Source: Bacillota bacterium
Lineage (GTDB): Bacteria; Bacillota; Clostridia; Peptostreptococcales; Anaerovoracaceae
Reading direction: 5' to 3'
DNA: 21,911 bases
Assembly: GCA_905372035.1 (NCBI GenBank)
Contig: CAJPNN010000018.1
Location: 1-21,911, forward strand
How positions within the stretch are numbered: the stretch's first letter is position 1; every line of letters begins with the position of its first letter. A program made the position numbers and the translations under genes. The notes under the pieces were generated by a model that worked only from the letters and a program-made list of their open reading frames with translations, did no database searches and was not told the origin of the DNA. Positions 14,312 to 21,911 of this stretch are shown one piece after another.

Positions 14312-16141
14312 ATGTGCGGCATAGTTGGGTACATAGGTAGTGAAAAGGCGACGGATGTTATAGTATCAGGATTGAAAAAGCTTGAATATAGAGGATATGA
14401 TTCATCCGGGATCGCTGTTGTAGATAACGGAAAACTTGAAATTCTAAAGAAACAGGGAAGGATTTCAAATTTAGAAAAAGAGCTTGATAAAAAACCGATT
14501 TCGGGGACTCTCGGCATAGGGCATACTCGTTGGGCAACACATGGAGAACCGTCAGATGAGAACGCACACCCGCATAGGAGCATGGACGGCAAGATAGCGG
14601 TAGTTCACAACGGAATAATTGAAAATTATATAGAACTCAAAAAAAAGCTTGCGGATGAACATGGAATAAGATTCTCGTCCGGAACAGATACGGAGATAAT
14701 AGCACATTTGATAAGCGTATATTATAAAGGGGATTTGTTTGAAGCGGTTGTAAGAGCATGTAAGGATATGGAGGGAGCATACGGCCTCGGAGTGATAAGC
14801 TCCGATGAACCGGAGAAGATGGTGGCTGTGAGAAAAGACAGTCCGCTTATTGTCGGGTTGTCTGAAAACGGTAATTTTATCGCTTCCGATATTCCGGCAC
14901 TGCTCAAGTATACAAGAGATATATATCTTTTGGAAAATAATGAAACTGTTGTTTTAAGCAGAAATTCTGTGGAAATTTTTGACAAGAATCTGAATCCGGT
15001 GAAAAGAGATGTTTATCATGTAGATTGGGATGAAACCGCTGCAGAAAAAGATGGATATGAGCATTTTATGCTGAAAGAAATACATGAACAGCCTAAGGGA
15101 ATCTTTGAAACGCTTAATAGAAGAATTGATGATGCGGGGAATATAGTGCTTGACGGAATCAACATGTCCAAAGAAGATATTATGAAGATAGACAAGGTAT
15201 ATATAGTTGCCTGCGGGACAGCCTATCATGCAGGGCTTGTGGGTAAAAACACTATAGAGAAGCTCGCAGGAATTCCTTGTGAGGTGGATGTGGCATCGGA
15301 ATTCAGATATAGAGATCCGTTTGTGAATGAGCACACATTATTTATTGCGATCAGTCAATCAGGGGAAACATCCGATACACTTGCAGCATTGAGAGAAGCA
15401 AAGAGGAGAGGAGCGCGAGTGCTCTCGGTTGTAAACGTTGTTGGCAGCTCGGTGGCACGTGAATCGGATGATGTTTTTTATACGTGGGCGGGACCGGAGA
15501 TTGCGGTAGCATCTACAAAAGCTTATACCACACAGCTTGTATGTATGTATCTAATAGGTCTTTATATGGGCAGAACTGTAGGCAAAATAGACGATGATAT
15601 TTATGAGATGTATATAAAAGAGCTTTCAGAAATTCCGGAAAAGCTTGAGAGATTTTTGGAAAAAGAAGATGAAATCCATAGGACGGCAGAGAGGATATAT
15701 AAAAGAAAGCAGGTATTCTTTATAGGAAGAGGCCTTGATGCGGGTGTGAGTTATGAGGGATCTTTGAAACTCAAGGAGATTTCTTACATAAATTCTTTTG
15801 CAATAGCGGCAGGAGAGCTTAAACACGGAACGATAGCACTTATGGAAAAGGGAACAATTGTAATAGCTCTTGCGACACAAGATATTTTATATGACAAATT
15901 GCTTTCAAATATTGAAGAAGTTAAAGCCAGAGGGGCATATGTCATAGGAATCGCAAAAGAAAGTAACCGAAAAATTGAAGAAAAAGCGGATGAAGTTATA
16001 TTTATTCCCGATTGTAGGGATGAAGTGAGTCCTTTGCTTTCGGTAGTTCCGTTACAGTTGTTGTCCTATTATGTTGCCAAGCTTAGAGGGTGCGATATCG
16101 ATAAGCCTAAAAATCTTGCAAAGTCAGTTACAGTGGAATAG
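14312..16141 (+). CDS. glmS: Glutamine-fructose-6-phosphate aminotransferase (isomerising)
   Basis: This 609-residue enzyme makes glucosamine-6-phosphate from fructose-6-phosphate and glutamine, the first step to UDP-GlcNAc. The nucleophile is C2 (MCGIVGYIG), with GHTRWATHG at 70-78 and VVHNGIIENY at 98-107 in the glutaminase domain. Two SIS sugar-isomerase domains follow (VACGTAYHAG near 294 and SQSGETSDT near 350 in the first; IGRGLDAG in the second), ending in the expected LAKSVTVE. AGGAGG lies 6 nt before the ATG. Only 15 nt separate it from glmM, so the glmS ribozyme that precedes this gene in many Firmicutes cannot be present. Co-expression with glmM and perhaps cdaA is likely. Confidence 0.98.
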   Translation: MCGIVGYIGSEKATDVIVSGLKKLEYRGYDSSGIAVVDNGKLEILKKQGRISNLEKELDKKPISGTLGIGHTRWATHGEPSDENAHPHRSMDGKIAVVHNGIIENYIELKKKLADEHGIRFSSGTDTEIIAHLISVYYKGDLFEAVVRACKDMEGAYGLGVISSDEPEKMVAVRKDSPLIVGLSENGNFIASDIPALLKYTRDIYLLENNETVVLSRNSVEIFDKNLNPVKRDVYHVDWDETAAEKDGYEHFMLKEIHEQPKGIFETLNRRIDDAGNIVLDGINMSKEDIMKIDKVYIVACGTAYHAGLVGKNTIEKLAGIPCEVDVASEFRYRDPFVNEHTLFIAISQSGETSDTLAALREAKRRGARVLSVVNVVGSSVARESDDVFYTWAGPEIAVASTKAYTTQLVCMYLIGLYMGRTVGKIDDDIYEMYIKELSEIPEKLERFLEKEDEIHRTAERIYKRKQVFFIGRGLDAGVSYEGSLKLKEISYINSFAIAAGELKHGTIALMEKGTIVIALATQDILYDKLLSNIEEVKARGAYVIGIAKESNRKIEEKADEVIFIPDCRDEVSPLLSVVPLQLLSYYVAKLRGCDIDKPKNLAKSVTVE

Positions 16142-16195
16142 CTTCGTATTTAACGGGGTGTAAGGTTAAACGGAAAAAGGAGCGGAGAGAGTATT

Positions 16196-16747
16196 ATGAA
16201 AAAAGTTTTAGAATTGATCTTATGTGCAGTGCTTATATTTTCTGCGACTGCATTGACGGCATGTGAAGATAAAGACGATGATAATGTAAAAGAAAAAAAG
16301 ACGGTAATGCAGATAAAAGCCAAGTTATATTTTGCAAATGAAGACTATATAAATCTTGGAGATGAATCAAAGGGTGTGGTGGCACAGCCTGTAGAAAAGA
16401 CGATTGAACTTGAGTCTGATGACCATGATAAGGAAGATATTTATGAAGAAGTTTTAAAATCACTTGAGAGTTATGTGCCGGGAAGCGGTCAGATAAATTG
16501 TTTGGCAAATGATATGATAGACGGTGTAAAAATTTTCGGAGATGAAGTTATAGTTGATATGGAGAGCGATAAAATAACAAGTATAAGTGATTTGGAAGAA
16601 AAGGTGATAATCGCACAGATAGTAGACACTCTTATGGATACTTTCCCTAAAATCAAGAAAGTAAGGTTTACAGTAGATGAAAATAACAAGGATACCCTTA
16701 ACGGGCATGTCGATATAACACAGCCGTTTTCGGAGCATATAAAGTGA
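16196..16747 (+). CDS. GerMN-domain lipoprotein
   Basis: This 183-residue protein begins with a lipoprotein signal: a hydrophobic stretch from residue 5, then the lipobox L-T-A-C with C23 as the lipid-bearing residue. After an acidic linker the rest (about 38-178) resembles the GerMN domain found in sporulation and germination proteins: an IKAKLYFANED strand, a KEDIYEEVLKSL helix, a VKIFGDEVIVDME strand pair, a helix with IVDTLMDTFP and a final VRFTVDENN strand. GGAGAG lies about 6 nt before the ATG. It follows glmS by 54 nt with no terminator seen, so it may share the transcript. The domain call is from pattern resemblance. GerMN lipoproteins also occur outside spore formers, so the gene does not prove sporulation. 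Confidence 0.7.
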   Translation: MKKVLELILCAVLIFSATALTACEDKDDDNVKEKKTVMQIKAKLYFANEDYINLGDESKGVVAQPVEKTIELESDDHDKEDIYEEVLKSLESYVPGSGQINCLANDMIDGVKIFGDEVIVDMESDKITSISDLEEKVIIAQIVDTLMDTFPKIKKVRFTVDENNKDTLNGHVDITQPFSEHIK

Positions 16748-16814
16748 TGTTTTAATATATAAAAAAACACAAAAAGTAATTAACAGTTTATAGCTGAATT
16801 GTTTATATCCGATT

Positions 16815-16822
16815 GGGAGGGG
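16815..16822 (+). promoter_or_regulatory. Ribosome binding site that decides the aminotransferase start
   Basis: GGGAGGGG lies 6 nt before TTG 16829. The nearer ATG at 16824 is in another frame and is stopped after one codon (ATG AAT TGA). The upstream in-frame TTG at 16799 has no ribosome site. Confidence 0.65.
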
Positions 16823-16828
16823 TATGAA

Positions 16829-18031
16829 TTGAGATTTGCGAACAGAACGGTAAATCTTTATGAAGAAAGTCATGATTTGATCGATATGATGAGACAGGTG
16901 GATATGCCTGACATGATAAATTTTTCGGGAGGATTTCCGTCACCTGAGGGATATCCTATATTTGATATAAAGACCGCCATGATTGAAGTTTTGAGAAAAG
17001 ATGCGAAAGCGGCGCTCAGCTACGGGTCTACTGTAGGGATAGACAGTCTTAGAGAGCATATATCCGAACGAATGAACGATAAATTTTCTCTTAAGACACA
17101 AAAAGATGAAATTATAATTTTGAGCGGATCACAGCAGGGGCTAGATTTATCAGGATTGCTTTTTATTAATCCCGGAGATGTTGTTATATTTGAAAAACCC
17201 TCTTATTTGGGTGCACTTAATGCTATGAAACCCTATGAAGCGAAGCTCATAGGAGTTAATATGGATGATGACGGGTTGAACTTGGAAGAACTGAAAAAAG
17301 TCCTTGACAGTTATGGAGATAAAGTTAAAGTCATATATGTAAATCCGGATCATCAGAACCCCACGGGAAGATCGTGGTCAAAAAAACGCAGAGAAGACTT
17401 TATAGAGCTTGTTGAAGGTTATGATGTCGCAGTGCTTGAAGATGGAGCATATGGGGAGATTTCATATACGGGAAATACGGAAAAGCCTCTGATGTTCTAT
17501 GATAAAAAGGGGCAGGTTGTTTATTTGGGAACGTTTTCCAAAATCCTATGCCCCGGTCTAAGAATCGGATGGATATGTGCATCAAAGGAATTGATAGAAA
17601 AGTATCTAATGCTTAAAAGCAGTGTGGATCTTTCGGGGGCAACAATTTTACAGATGGTTGTATCACATTATCTTGATACGAAAGATATTGACAAGCATAT
17701 TTCAGATATTGTGGACTTATATAAAAGGCGAAGAGATGTGATGCTTGACATGCTTAACAAGTACTTTCCGGCAGATGTTGAGTATAATGTTCCGAGAGGA
17801 GGACTTTTTATATGGGTCACTTTGCCTGACGGGAAGAGTGCCGGAGAGCTTCTGAGGCGTGCCGTTAAAAGAAAAGTAATATTCATGCCGGGAGAAGCGT
17901 TTTTTCCGGACCGTGAAGATGAAAGATCTTTCAGGCTTAATTTCACAAATATGAGCGATGCGAATATAGCTGCCGGAATGGAAATTTTGGGAGAGATAAC
18001 TTCAGATTATCTTAGCCGCTGTTATAAATAG
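16829..18031 (+). CDS. PLP-dependent aminotransferase, class I/II (2-aminoadipate aminotransferase-like)
   Basis: With the TTG at 16829 this is a 400-residue fold-type I aminotransferase resembling the LysN / 2-aminoadipate group, which accepts a range of aromatic, branched and dicarboxylic amino acids. Visible landmarks are INFSGGFPSPE (30-40), the SGSQQGLDL cofactor loop (99-107), VNPDHQNPTG (171-180), LEDGAYGEI (203-211) and the PLP lysine K238 in GTFSK. RIGWI follows. The start is chosen from the strong Shine-Dalgarno at 16815-16822 and from family alignment, which begins at RFANR. The DNA-binding domain of MocR-type regulators is absent. The gene ends inside a hairpin that also encodes the end of gltX, and the two reading frames overlap by 10 nt. 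The exact substrate cannot be read from sequence. Confidence 0.85.
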   Translation: MRFANRTVNLYEESHDLIDMMRQVDMPDMINFSGGFPSPEGYPIFDIKTAMIEVLRKDAKAALSYGSTVGIDSLREHISERMNDKFSLKTQKDEIIILSGSQQGLDLSGLLFINPGDVVIFEKPSYLGALNAMKPYEAKLIGVNMDDDGLNLEELKKVLDSYGDKVKVIYVNPDHQNPTGRSWSKKRREDFIELVEGYDVAVLEDGAYGEISYTGNTEKPLMFYDKKGQVVYLGTFSKILCPGLRIGWICASKELIEKYLMLKSSVDLSGATILQMVVSHYLDTKDIDKHISDIVDLYKRRRDVMLDMLNKYFPADVEYNVPRGGLFIWVTLPDGKSAGELLRRAVKRKVIFMPGEAFFPDREDERSFRLNFTNMSDANIAAGMEILGEITSDYLSRCYK

Positions 18032-18044
18032 CGGCTAAGATAAT
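18006..18044. terminator. Bidirectional hairpin shared by convergent 3' ends
   Basis: A perfect 15-bp inverted repeat (18006-18020 and 18030-18044, 9-nt loop) contains both stop codons: TAG at 18029-18031 for the aminotransferase and the gltX stop at 18022-18024 on the other strand. No long T-run follows on either side, so termination may be only partial. It is the only candidate terminator for these two genes. Confidence 0.65.
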
Positions 18045-19671
18045 TGTTCATACGTTCCATTGTCTTTTTTTCACCGAGTATCTGTTGAATTTCCCATATG
18101 TCCGGAGAATTGGATCTGCCGGTCAGAGCTATCCTTATAACGGTACTTACATGTCCCACATGTCCCTTGTAATCTTCGGGATTTTTTTTGTAATCCTTAG
18201 GTTTTGCGGCATATCCCATGGATACTGCCAGGTCTCTTATCTTAGCAAACCAATTTTCCTGGTCGTCATTATGAGAGTAGTTTTTTACATAACTTTTTAT
18301 TATAGCGGCGGCATCTTCCTTATTCACATTTTCAGGAAGTGGATTTTCTATTTCAAAGTATTCATCAAAGAAATATTTTATGAATGTGAATATTTGGTCG
18401 CAGTAAGCAAGGTCTTTTCTCGGTTTAGGACCTGTTCTGTCTATTGCAAGAATTTTTAAAAGCATATCTTTGTGTGCTTTTATGACTTCGGCTTTAGCAG
18501 GGTCCGTTAAATCAGCCCAAGCCGACAGATAAGAATATATGTCTTCTTCACTCATTCGAGAAAGAGTCTCTTTGCTCACGTCATTAAGTTTATCCAGATC
18601 AAACAGAGTGCCCGAGTTACTCATTTTCTCAGTAGAAAACGGGAATTCCGAAATGGGAGCATCAGGGTGTTCGGATCTCCATTCTTCAAAGTTGGAATTA
18701 AGTATTGTAAGCATGTAGTCACTTACCGCTTCGGGGATATACCCCTGATTCCTGTAATATTCGAGGGAGAGTTCCGGATCCTTTCTTTTTGAGAGCTTTC
18801 TTTTTGTATCACCGTCCATTTTCATAAGTACGGTCGTATGGCAGTACTCGGGAAGTTTGAAGCCCATTATATTGAACAATTCGAAATGTATAGGAAGAGA
18901 AGAGAGCCATTCTTCGCCCCTTACAACATGTGTCGTTCGCATCAAATGATCATCGATTACATGTGCAAAATGATAGGTAGGTATACCTGTTTTTTTCAGT
19001 ATCACTATATCCATTTCGTTTTCGGGCATGGAGAGTTCTCCACGTATCCCGTCAATGATTTTAAAGTATTTTTCAGGATTGCCGGAAGAACGAAGCCGTA
19101 TGACATACTCCATACCGGCATCAAGCTTTTCAATTATCTGACTTAATGTTAAGTTTCTGTGCTTGGCCCATTTACCGTAATAACCGGGATTGGCTTTTAT
19201 CGCTTCCTGTTCCTTTCTTATAGAATCAAGTTCTTCTTCCGTACAGAAGCATGGATATGCCAAACCTTTTCTTACTAAATCCTTGGCATAGCATTGATAT
19301 ATTTCAGCACGGTCACTTTGTTTGTAGGGACCGTAATCTCCTTTTTCTCCATCGACAGTCGCACCTTCATCAAAATGTATTCCGAAATAATCAAGAGAAT
19401 TTATAAGTGAAGGTATAGCACCTTCAACCTCTCTTTTATGATCGGTATCTTCTATCCTGAGAAAAAAAATGCCCCCGCCTGTGTGAGCTAATCTTTCATC
19501 GGCAAATGCTCCATAGAGATTTCCTAAGTGTATAAAGCCTGTGGGGCTCGGCCCCAGCCTTGTTACCCGCGCCCCTTCGGGAAGATGCCTGTCGGGATAT
19601 TTTGTTTCGTAATGCTCCGGCGTGGTGTCTGTTGTAGGAAATAGTATTTCTGATAATTTTTTATGATCCAT
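18022..19671 (-). CDS. gltX: Glutamyl-tRNA synthetase
   Basis: This 549-residue class I synthetase charges tRNA-Glu. The HIGH-type motif is PSPTGFIHLGN (41-51), with the family segment FFLRIEDTD at 69-77. The KMSKS-type motif is KLSKR at 292-296, and VVRGEEWLSS is at 249-258. The protein is longer than the usual 470-490 residue bacterial enzyme; similar long forms occur in Clostridia, with the extra length in the C-terminal half. AGGAG lies 9 nt before the ATG. It may charge tRNA-Gln too if the host uses GatCAB, which cannot be told here. It faces the aminotransferase and shares its 3' hairpin. Confidence 0.95.
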   Translation of the reverse strand: MDHKKLSEILFPTTDTTPEHYETKYPDRHLPEGARVTRLGPSPTGFIHLGNLYGAFADERLAHTGGGIFFLRIEDTDHKREVEGAIPSLINSLDYFGIHFDEGATVDGEKGDYGPYKQSDRAEIYQCYAKDLVRKGLAYPCFCTEEELDSIRKEQEAIKANPGYYGKWAKHRNLTLSQIIEKLDAGMEYVIRLRSSGNPEKYFKIIDGIRGELSMPENEMDIVILKKTGIPTYHFAHVIDDHLMRTTHVVRGEEWLSSLPIHFELFNIMGFKLPEYCHTTVLMKMDGDTKRKLSKRKDPELSLEYYRNQGYIPEAVSDYMLTILNSNFEEWRSEHPDAPISEFPFSTEKMSNSGTLFDLDKLNDVSKETLSRMSEEDIYSYLSAWADLTDPAKAEVIKAHKDMLLKILAIDRTGPKPRKDLAYCDQIFTFIKYFFDEYFEIENPLPENVNKEDAAAIIKSYVKNYSHNDDQENWFAKIRDLAVSMGYAAKPKDYKKNPEDYKGHVGHVSTVIRIALTGRSNSPDIWEIQQILGEKKTMERMNNYLSRYL

Positions 19672-19700
19672 TTCAATTTTCTCCTAAAATATTTTTATAC

Positions 19701-19729
19701 ATTTTATCATAAAAATAAGGTGCATGAAA
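19701..19729 (-). promoter_or_regulatory. Possible gltX promoter
   Basis: On the minus strand TAAAAT (plus 19701-19706) lies 17 bp from TTTCAT (plus 19724-19729), a weak -35. The leader would be only about 23 nt. No T-box is seen, and there is no room for one between this site and the start codon. Confidence 0.35.
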
Positions 19730-19824
19730 GTGTTTTCAGTATGTATAAACATGATAAGCGGGAACCGGTAAGTTGCTGAATCGGATATAATAACTGAAAT
19801 GGTAAAAAATTTATATTTTTTAAG

Positions 19825-19853
19825 TTGACTTTAAAAATTTGTTAAGATAAAAT
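19825..19853 (+). promoter_or_regulatory. Promoter of the surface-protein gene
   Basis: TTGACT (19825-19830), a 17-bp spacer and TAAAAT (19848-19853) form a strong promoter. The leader of about 83 nt carries GGGCTCT twice and ends with a small hairpin, CAGAG-AGGG-CTCTG (19908-19921), 9 nt before the Shine-Dalgarno GGGGAGG. Confidence 0.7.
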
Positions 19854-19942
19854 AAAGGATAATTGTGGAATGAATGTAAAATGGGGGCTCTTTTAGGGAA
19901 ATATAATCAGAGAGGGCTCTGCTAAAAAAAGGGGAGGATTTA

Positions 19943-21911
19943 ATGAAAATTAAAAGAAAATTTATAATTGCGATGGCTTGCATCGTTAGTTTAGTAATGT
20001 GTAATGTTTTGGACTTTGCTAACGTTAATTTGGAGTCATATGCAAATGCGGCCACGTTTCAGATAACGTATAATGCAAATGGCGGTGTAAATCCGCCTGA
20101 ACCTCAAAGAGACATTGTTGATGATACGGTTGTCTTGTTAAAAGATAAAGAGGGGATGACGAAGCCCGGGTTTAAGTTTGACGGATGGACTCGGAACCAG
20201 CATAATACAGGTAAAGTATACAGACCTTATGAAAAATTTAAAATGCCGCGTGAAAATGTCACGTTCTATGCAAAATGGATACCGGCTTCAGACCCCGGGA
20301 CAGGAGGAATGAGCGTTATAAAATATACCAAAAAGTATCAAACCGATACTTGGCAACAAGATACTTGGATGGCAAAAGACGGTGACGACATTTTATACAA
20401 GGTTGAGATATATAATAACGGATCAAAAAAACTTACAGATATAGAAGTTGACGATAAAATGTTACTGGGTGGGAGTTCTGAGGAAGTTCCGGAAGAAAAT
20501 TATTCCGGATTTGATATAGATCCCACATCTACAGTCAGTGTCGGCAAGGTACAAAAGGTTGATAAAAGAAAACTTAGGATTGCAAGTATGGAGCCCGGCG
20601 AAGTGTTACGGCTCACATATTCTGTTGAAATACCTACAGTCGGAGGATCAGGGGAGAGGATATGGACCAATACGGTTACGGCAACGGATGAAAACGGTAT
20701 CACGGATAATGATTCATGTAGAGTTCATGCCGAACCTAAACCGCCTAAGAATCTTAAAATCAGGAAAGTAGGGGATCGAACGACTGTTGAAGCCGGAGAT
20801 ATAGTGACATATACAGTTACAGTAAAAAATAACGGACTGCAAAATCTTGTCGGTGTGGATATAACGGACGATTTGGCGGGAATCCCCGCAGGAAATGTTG
20901 TGGAGTTCAAGCTTGATACGTCGTCAACGGTAGATCAGAGCCCGGGAAATGTCACAATCAAAGCGGATAAAACCGGAGCCAATATAATGGATTTCCCAAA
21001 AGATAAAATAGCCAGATTTATATATAAGATTAAGATACCGGATGATGCACTTGAGAATCAGATGTTTACAAATAATGTTCAGGCTGTAGACACGGACGGG
21101 ACGATGGCGAGTGACAGCTGGAGGGTAGTGGTAAAAGCATCACAGGATAGGCTTGAGATTAAAAAAAGTGTTGATAAGAATACTGCAAAGCGGGGAGAAA
21201 AGGTAAAATATACCGTAAGTGTCAAGAATATATCGGGGACAAAATTAAAAGATGTAAAAGTAAAAGACTCTCTTGACGGGGTAACCCTTACTCAAACTTC
21301 GGGTAATATTACGGTAACCACAAACGGTAATCAGGCTAATATAGGTATATTCAATCCTGATGAAACCGTTACATTTGAATATGAATACACCGTTCCGGCA
21401 ACAGCAGCCGGAGGTTCAAAGATAGAAAATATAGCAACGGCAACAGATCCTAAGGGGAAGGAGTATACTGCCAGGCAGGAAGTCACAGTTGAGGGAGAAC
21501 CTGAACTTACAGTTAAAAAGACTGTAGATAAACCGATAGTTGAAGCGGGAGATATAGTAACATATACGCTTTCAGTAAAAAACAGCGGAGAAGTAGACCT
21601 TTCAAATGTTGAAGTAAATGACATAATGCCGGGAGTTGATCCTGCAAACTTTATTGACTTTAATCTTGATCCAAGCTCAACAGCGGATCAGACACCGGGA
21701 AATATCACTATAAAGGCAAATAAAAGAGGAGCCGATATAGTAAGCTTAAAGAAAGGCAAAGAAGCCAAGTTTACGTATAAGGTAAAGATTCCTCTAAATT
21801 CAAACGTCGGCAAAGTATGGACAAATACGGCGACGGCAACAGCAGCAGACGGAACGACTGCAAATGATAATTGTAGTGTTACAGTAAAAGCTATGACGGA
21901 TAAGATCGTTA
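19943..21911 (+). CDS. Secreted repeat protein with InlB B-repeat and DUF11-type domains, 3' end outside the window
   Basis: The frame is open from ATG 19943 to the last base, giving 656 residues with no stop. GGGGAGG precedes the ATG. Residues 1-36 form a signal peptide (KIKRK, hydrophobic 7-20, likely cleavage after ANA). A Listeria-Bacteroides (InlB B-type) repeat follows at about 38-113: ITYNANGG at the start, GFKFDGW in the middle and FYAKW at the end. Then come four beta-sandwich modules of the DUF11 / TIGR01451 type, roughly 123-268, 270-400, 401-519 and 521-650; each has a Y-x-V-x-[VI]-x-N strand near its start and a 'TNT[VA]TATD' type strand near its end. Such proteins are usually wall-anchored adhesins or stalk-like surface proteins. 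An anchor such as LPXTG would be beyond the window. Confidence 0.88.
   Translation, partial: MKIKRKFIIAMACIVSLVMCNVLDFANVNLESYANAATFQITYNANGGVNPPEPQRDIVDDTVVLLKDKEGMTKPGFKFDGWTRNQHNTGKVYRPYEKFKMPRENVTFYAKWIPASDPGTGGMSVIKYTKKYQTDTWQQDTWMAKDGDDILYKVEIYNNGSKKLTDIEVDDKMLLGGSSEEVPEENYSGFDIDPTSTVSVGKVQKVDKRKLRIASMEPGEVLRLTYSVEIPTVGGSGERIWTNTVTATDENGITDNDSCRVHAEPKPPKNLKIRKVGDRTTVEAGDIVTYTVTVKNNGLQNLVGVDITDDLAGIPAGNVVEFKLDTSSTVDQSPGNVTIKADKTGANIMDFPKDKIARFIYKIKIPDDALENQMFTNNVQAVDTDGTMASDSWRVVVKASQDRLEIKKSVDKNTAKRGEKVKYTVSVKNISGTKLKDVKVKDSLDGVTLTQTSGNITVTTNGNQANIGIFNPDETVTFEYEYTVPATAAGGSKIENIATATDPKGKEYTARQEVTVEGEPELTVKKTVDKPIVEAGDIVTYTLSVKNSGEVDLSNVEVNDIMPGVDPANFIDFNLDPSSTADQTPGNITIKANKRGADIVSLKKGKEAKFTYKVKIPLNSNVGKVWTNTATATAADGTTANDNCSVTVKAMTDKIV
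20753..21892 (+). repeat. Repeated DUF11 modules with alternating similarity
   Basis: Module 2 (from 20750) and module 4 (from 21503) share near-identical segments: VEAGDIVTYT in both, and SSTVDQSPGNVTIKA against SSTADQTPGNITIKA, about 251 residues apart. Module 3 between them keeps the fold pattern but not these segments. This suggests a two-module unit was copied. Confidence 0.75.

Overview
The window looks like a chromosomal segment of a low-GC, Gram-positive anaerobe of the class Clostridia. The evidence is an AT-rich sequence with strong AGGAGG-type ribosome binding sites, a VanZ-family protein, YhaM, RecD2, long-form HPF, the cdaA-cdaR-glmM-glmS cluster, a GerMN lipoprotein and a 549-residue clostridial-type GltX. 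I cannot name a genus. I see no insertion sequence, prophage, CRISPR array, tRNA or rRNA; it reads as core genome, with one large surface-protein gene running off the right edge.

Layout. 1-300 has no gene. 301-1446 (+) is a PduQ-like alcohol dehydrogenase and 1576-2136 (+) a VanZ-family membrane protein, ended by a bidirectional terminator. 2236-2994 (-) is a secreted SH3-NlpC/P60 peptidoglycan hydrolase whose promoter carries three helically phased WalR-type half-sites. 3310-5268 (-) is a two-domain NAD+ synthetase whose glutaminase half has lost two of its three catalytic residues. After a divergent regulatory region come yhaM, recD2 and comF (+), then a structured RNA matching the raiA motif by position, and hpf. 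A 48-bp perfect palindrome separates hpf from cdaA-cdaR-glmM-glmS and a GerMN lipoprotein. An aminotransferase (+) and gltX (-) converge on a shared hairpin that forms both 3' ends. The window ends inside a secreted InlB/DUF11 repeat protein (19943 onward).

How genes work together. cdaA and cdaR make and control c-di-AMP, and glmM and glmS supply glucosamine phosphate for the cell wall, so the block couples second-messenger level to wall synthesis. The NlpC/P60 enzyme with WalR-type sites is the turnover side of the same theme. recD2 and comF are DNA-repair and competence-type genes; hpf and the raiA RNA point to stationary phase or dormancy.

The most unusual observation is that nadE and hpf, about 4.5 kb apart and on opposite strands, have 5' leaders of about the same length that start from the same TGGTATAAT extended -10 and share a roughly 53-nt block (about 42 identical positions without gaps). 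Neither leader matches a regulatory RNA class I know. It is the best candidate here for something undescribed.
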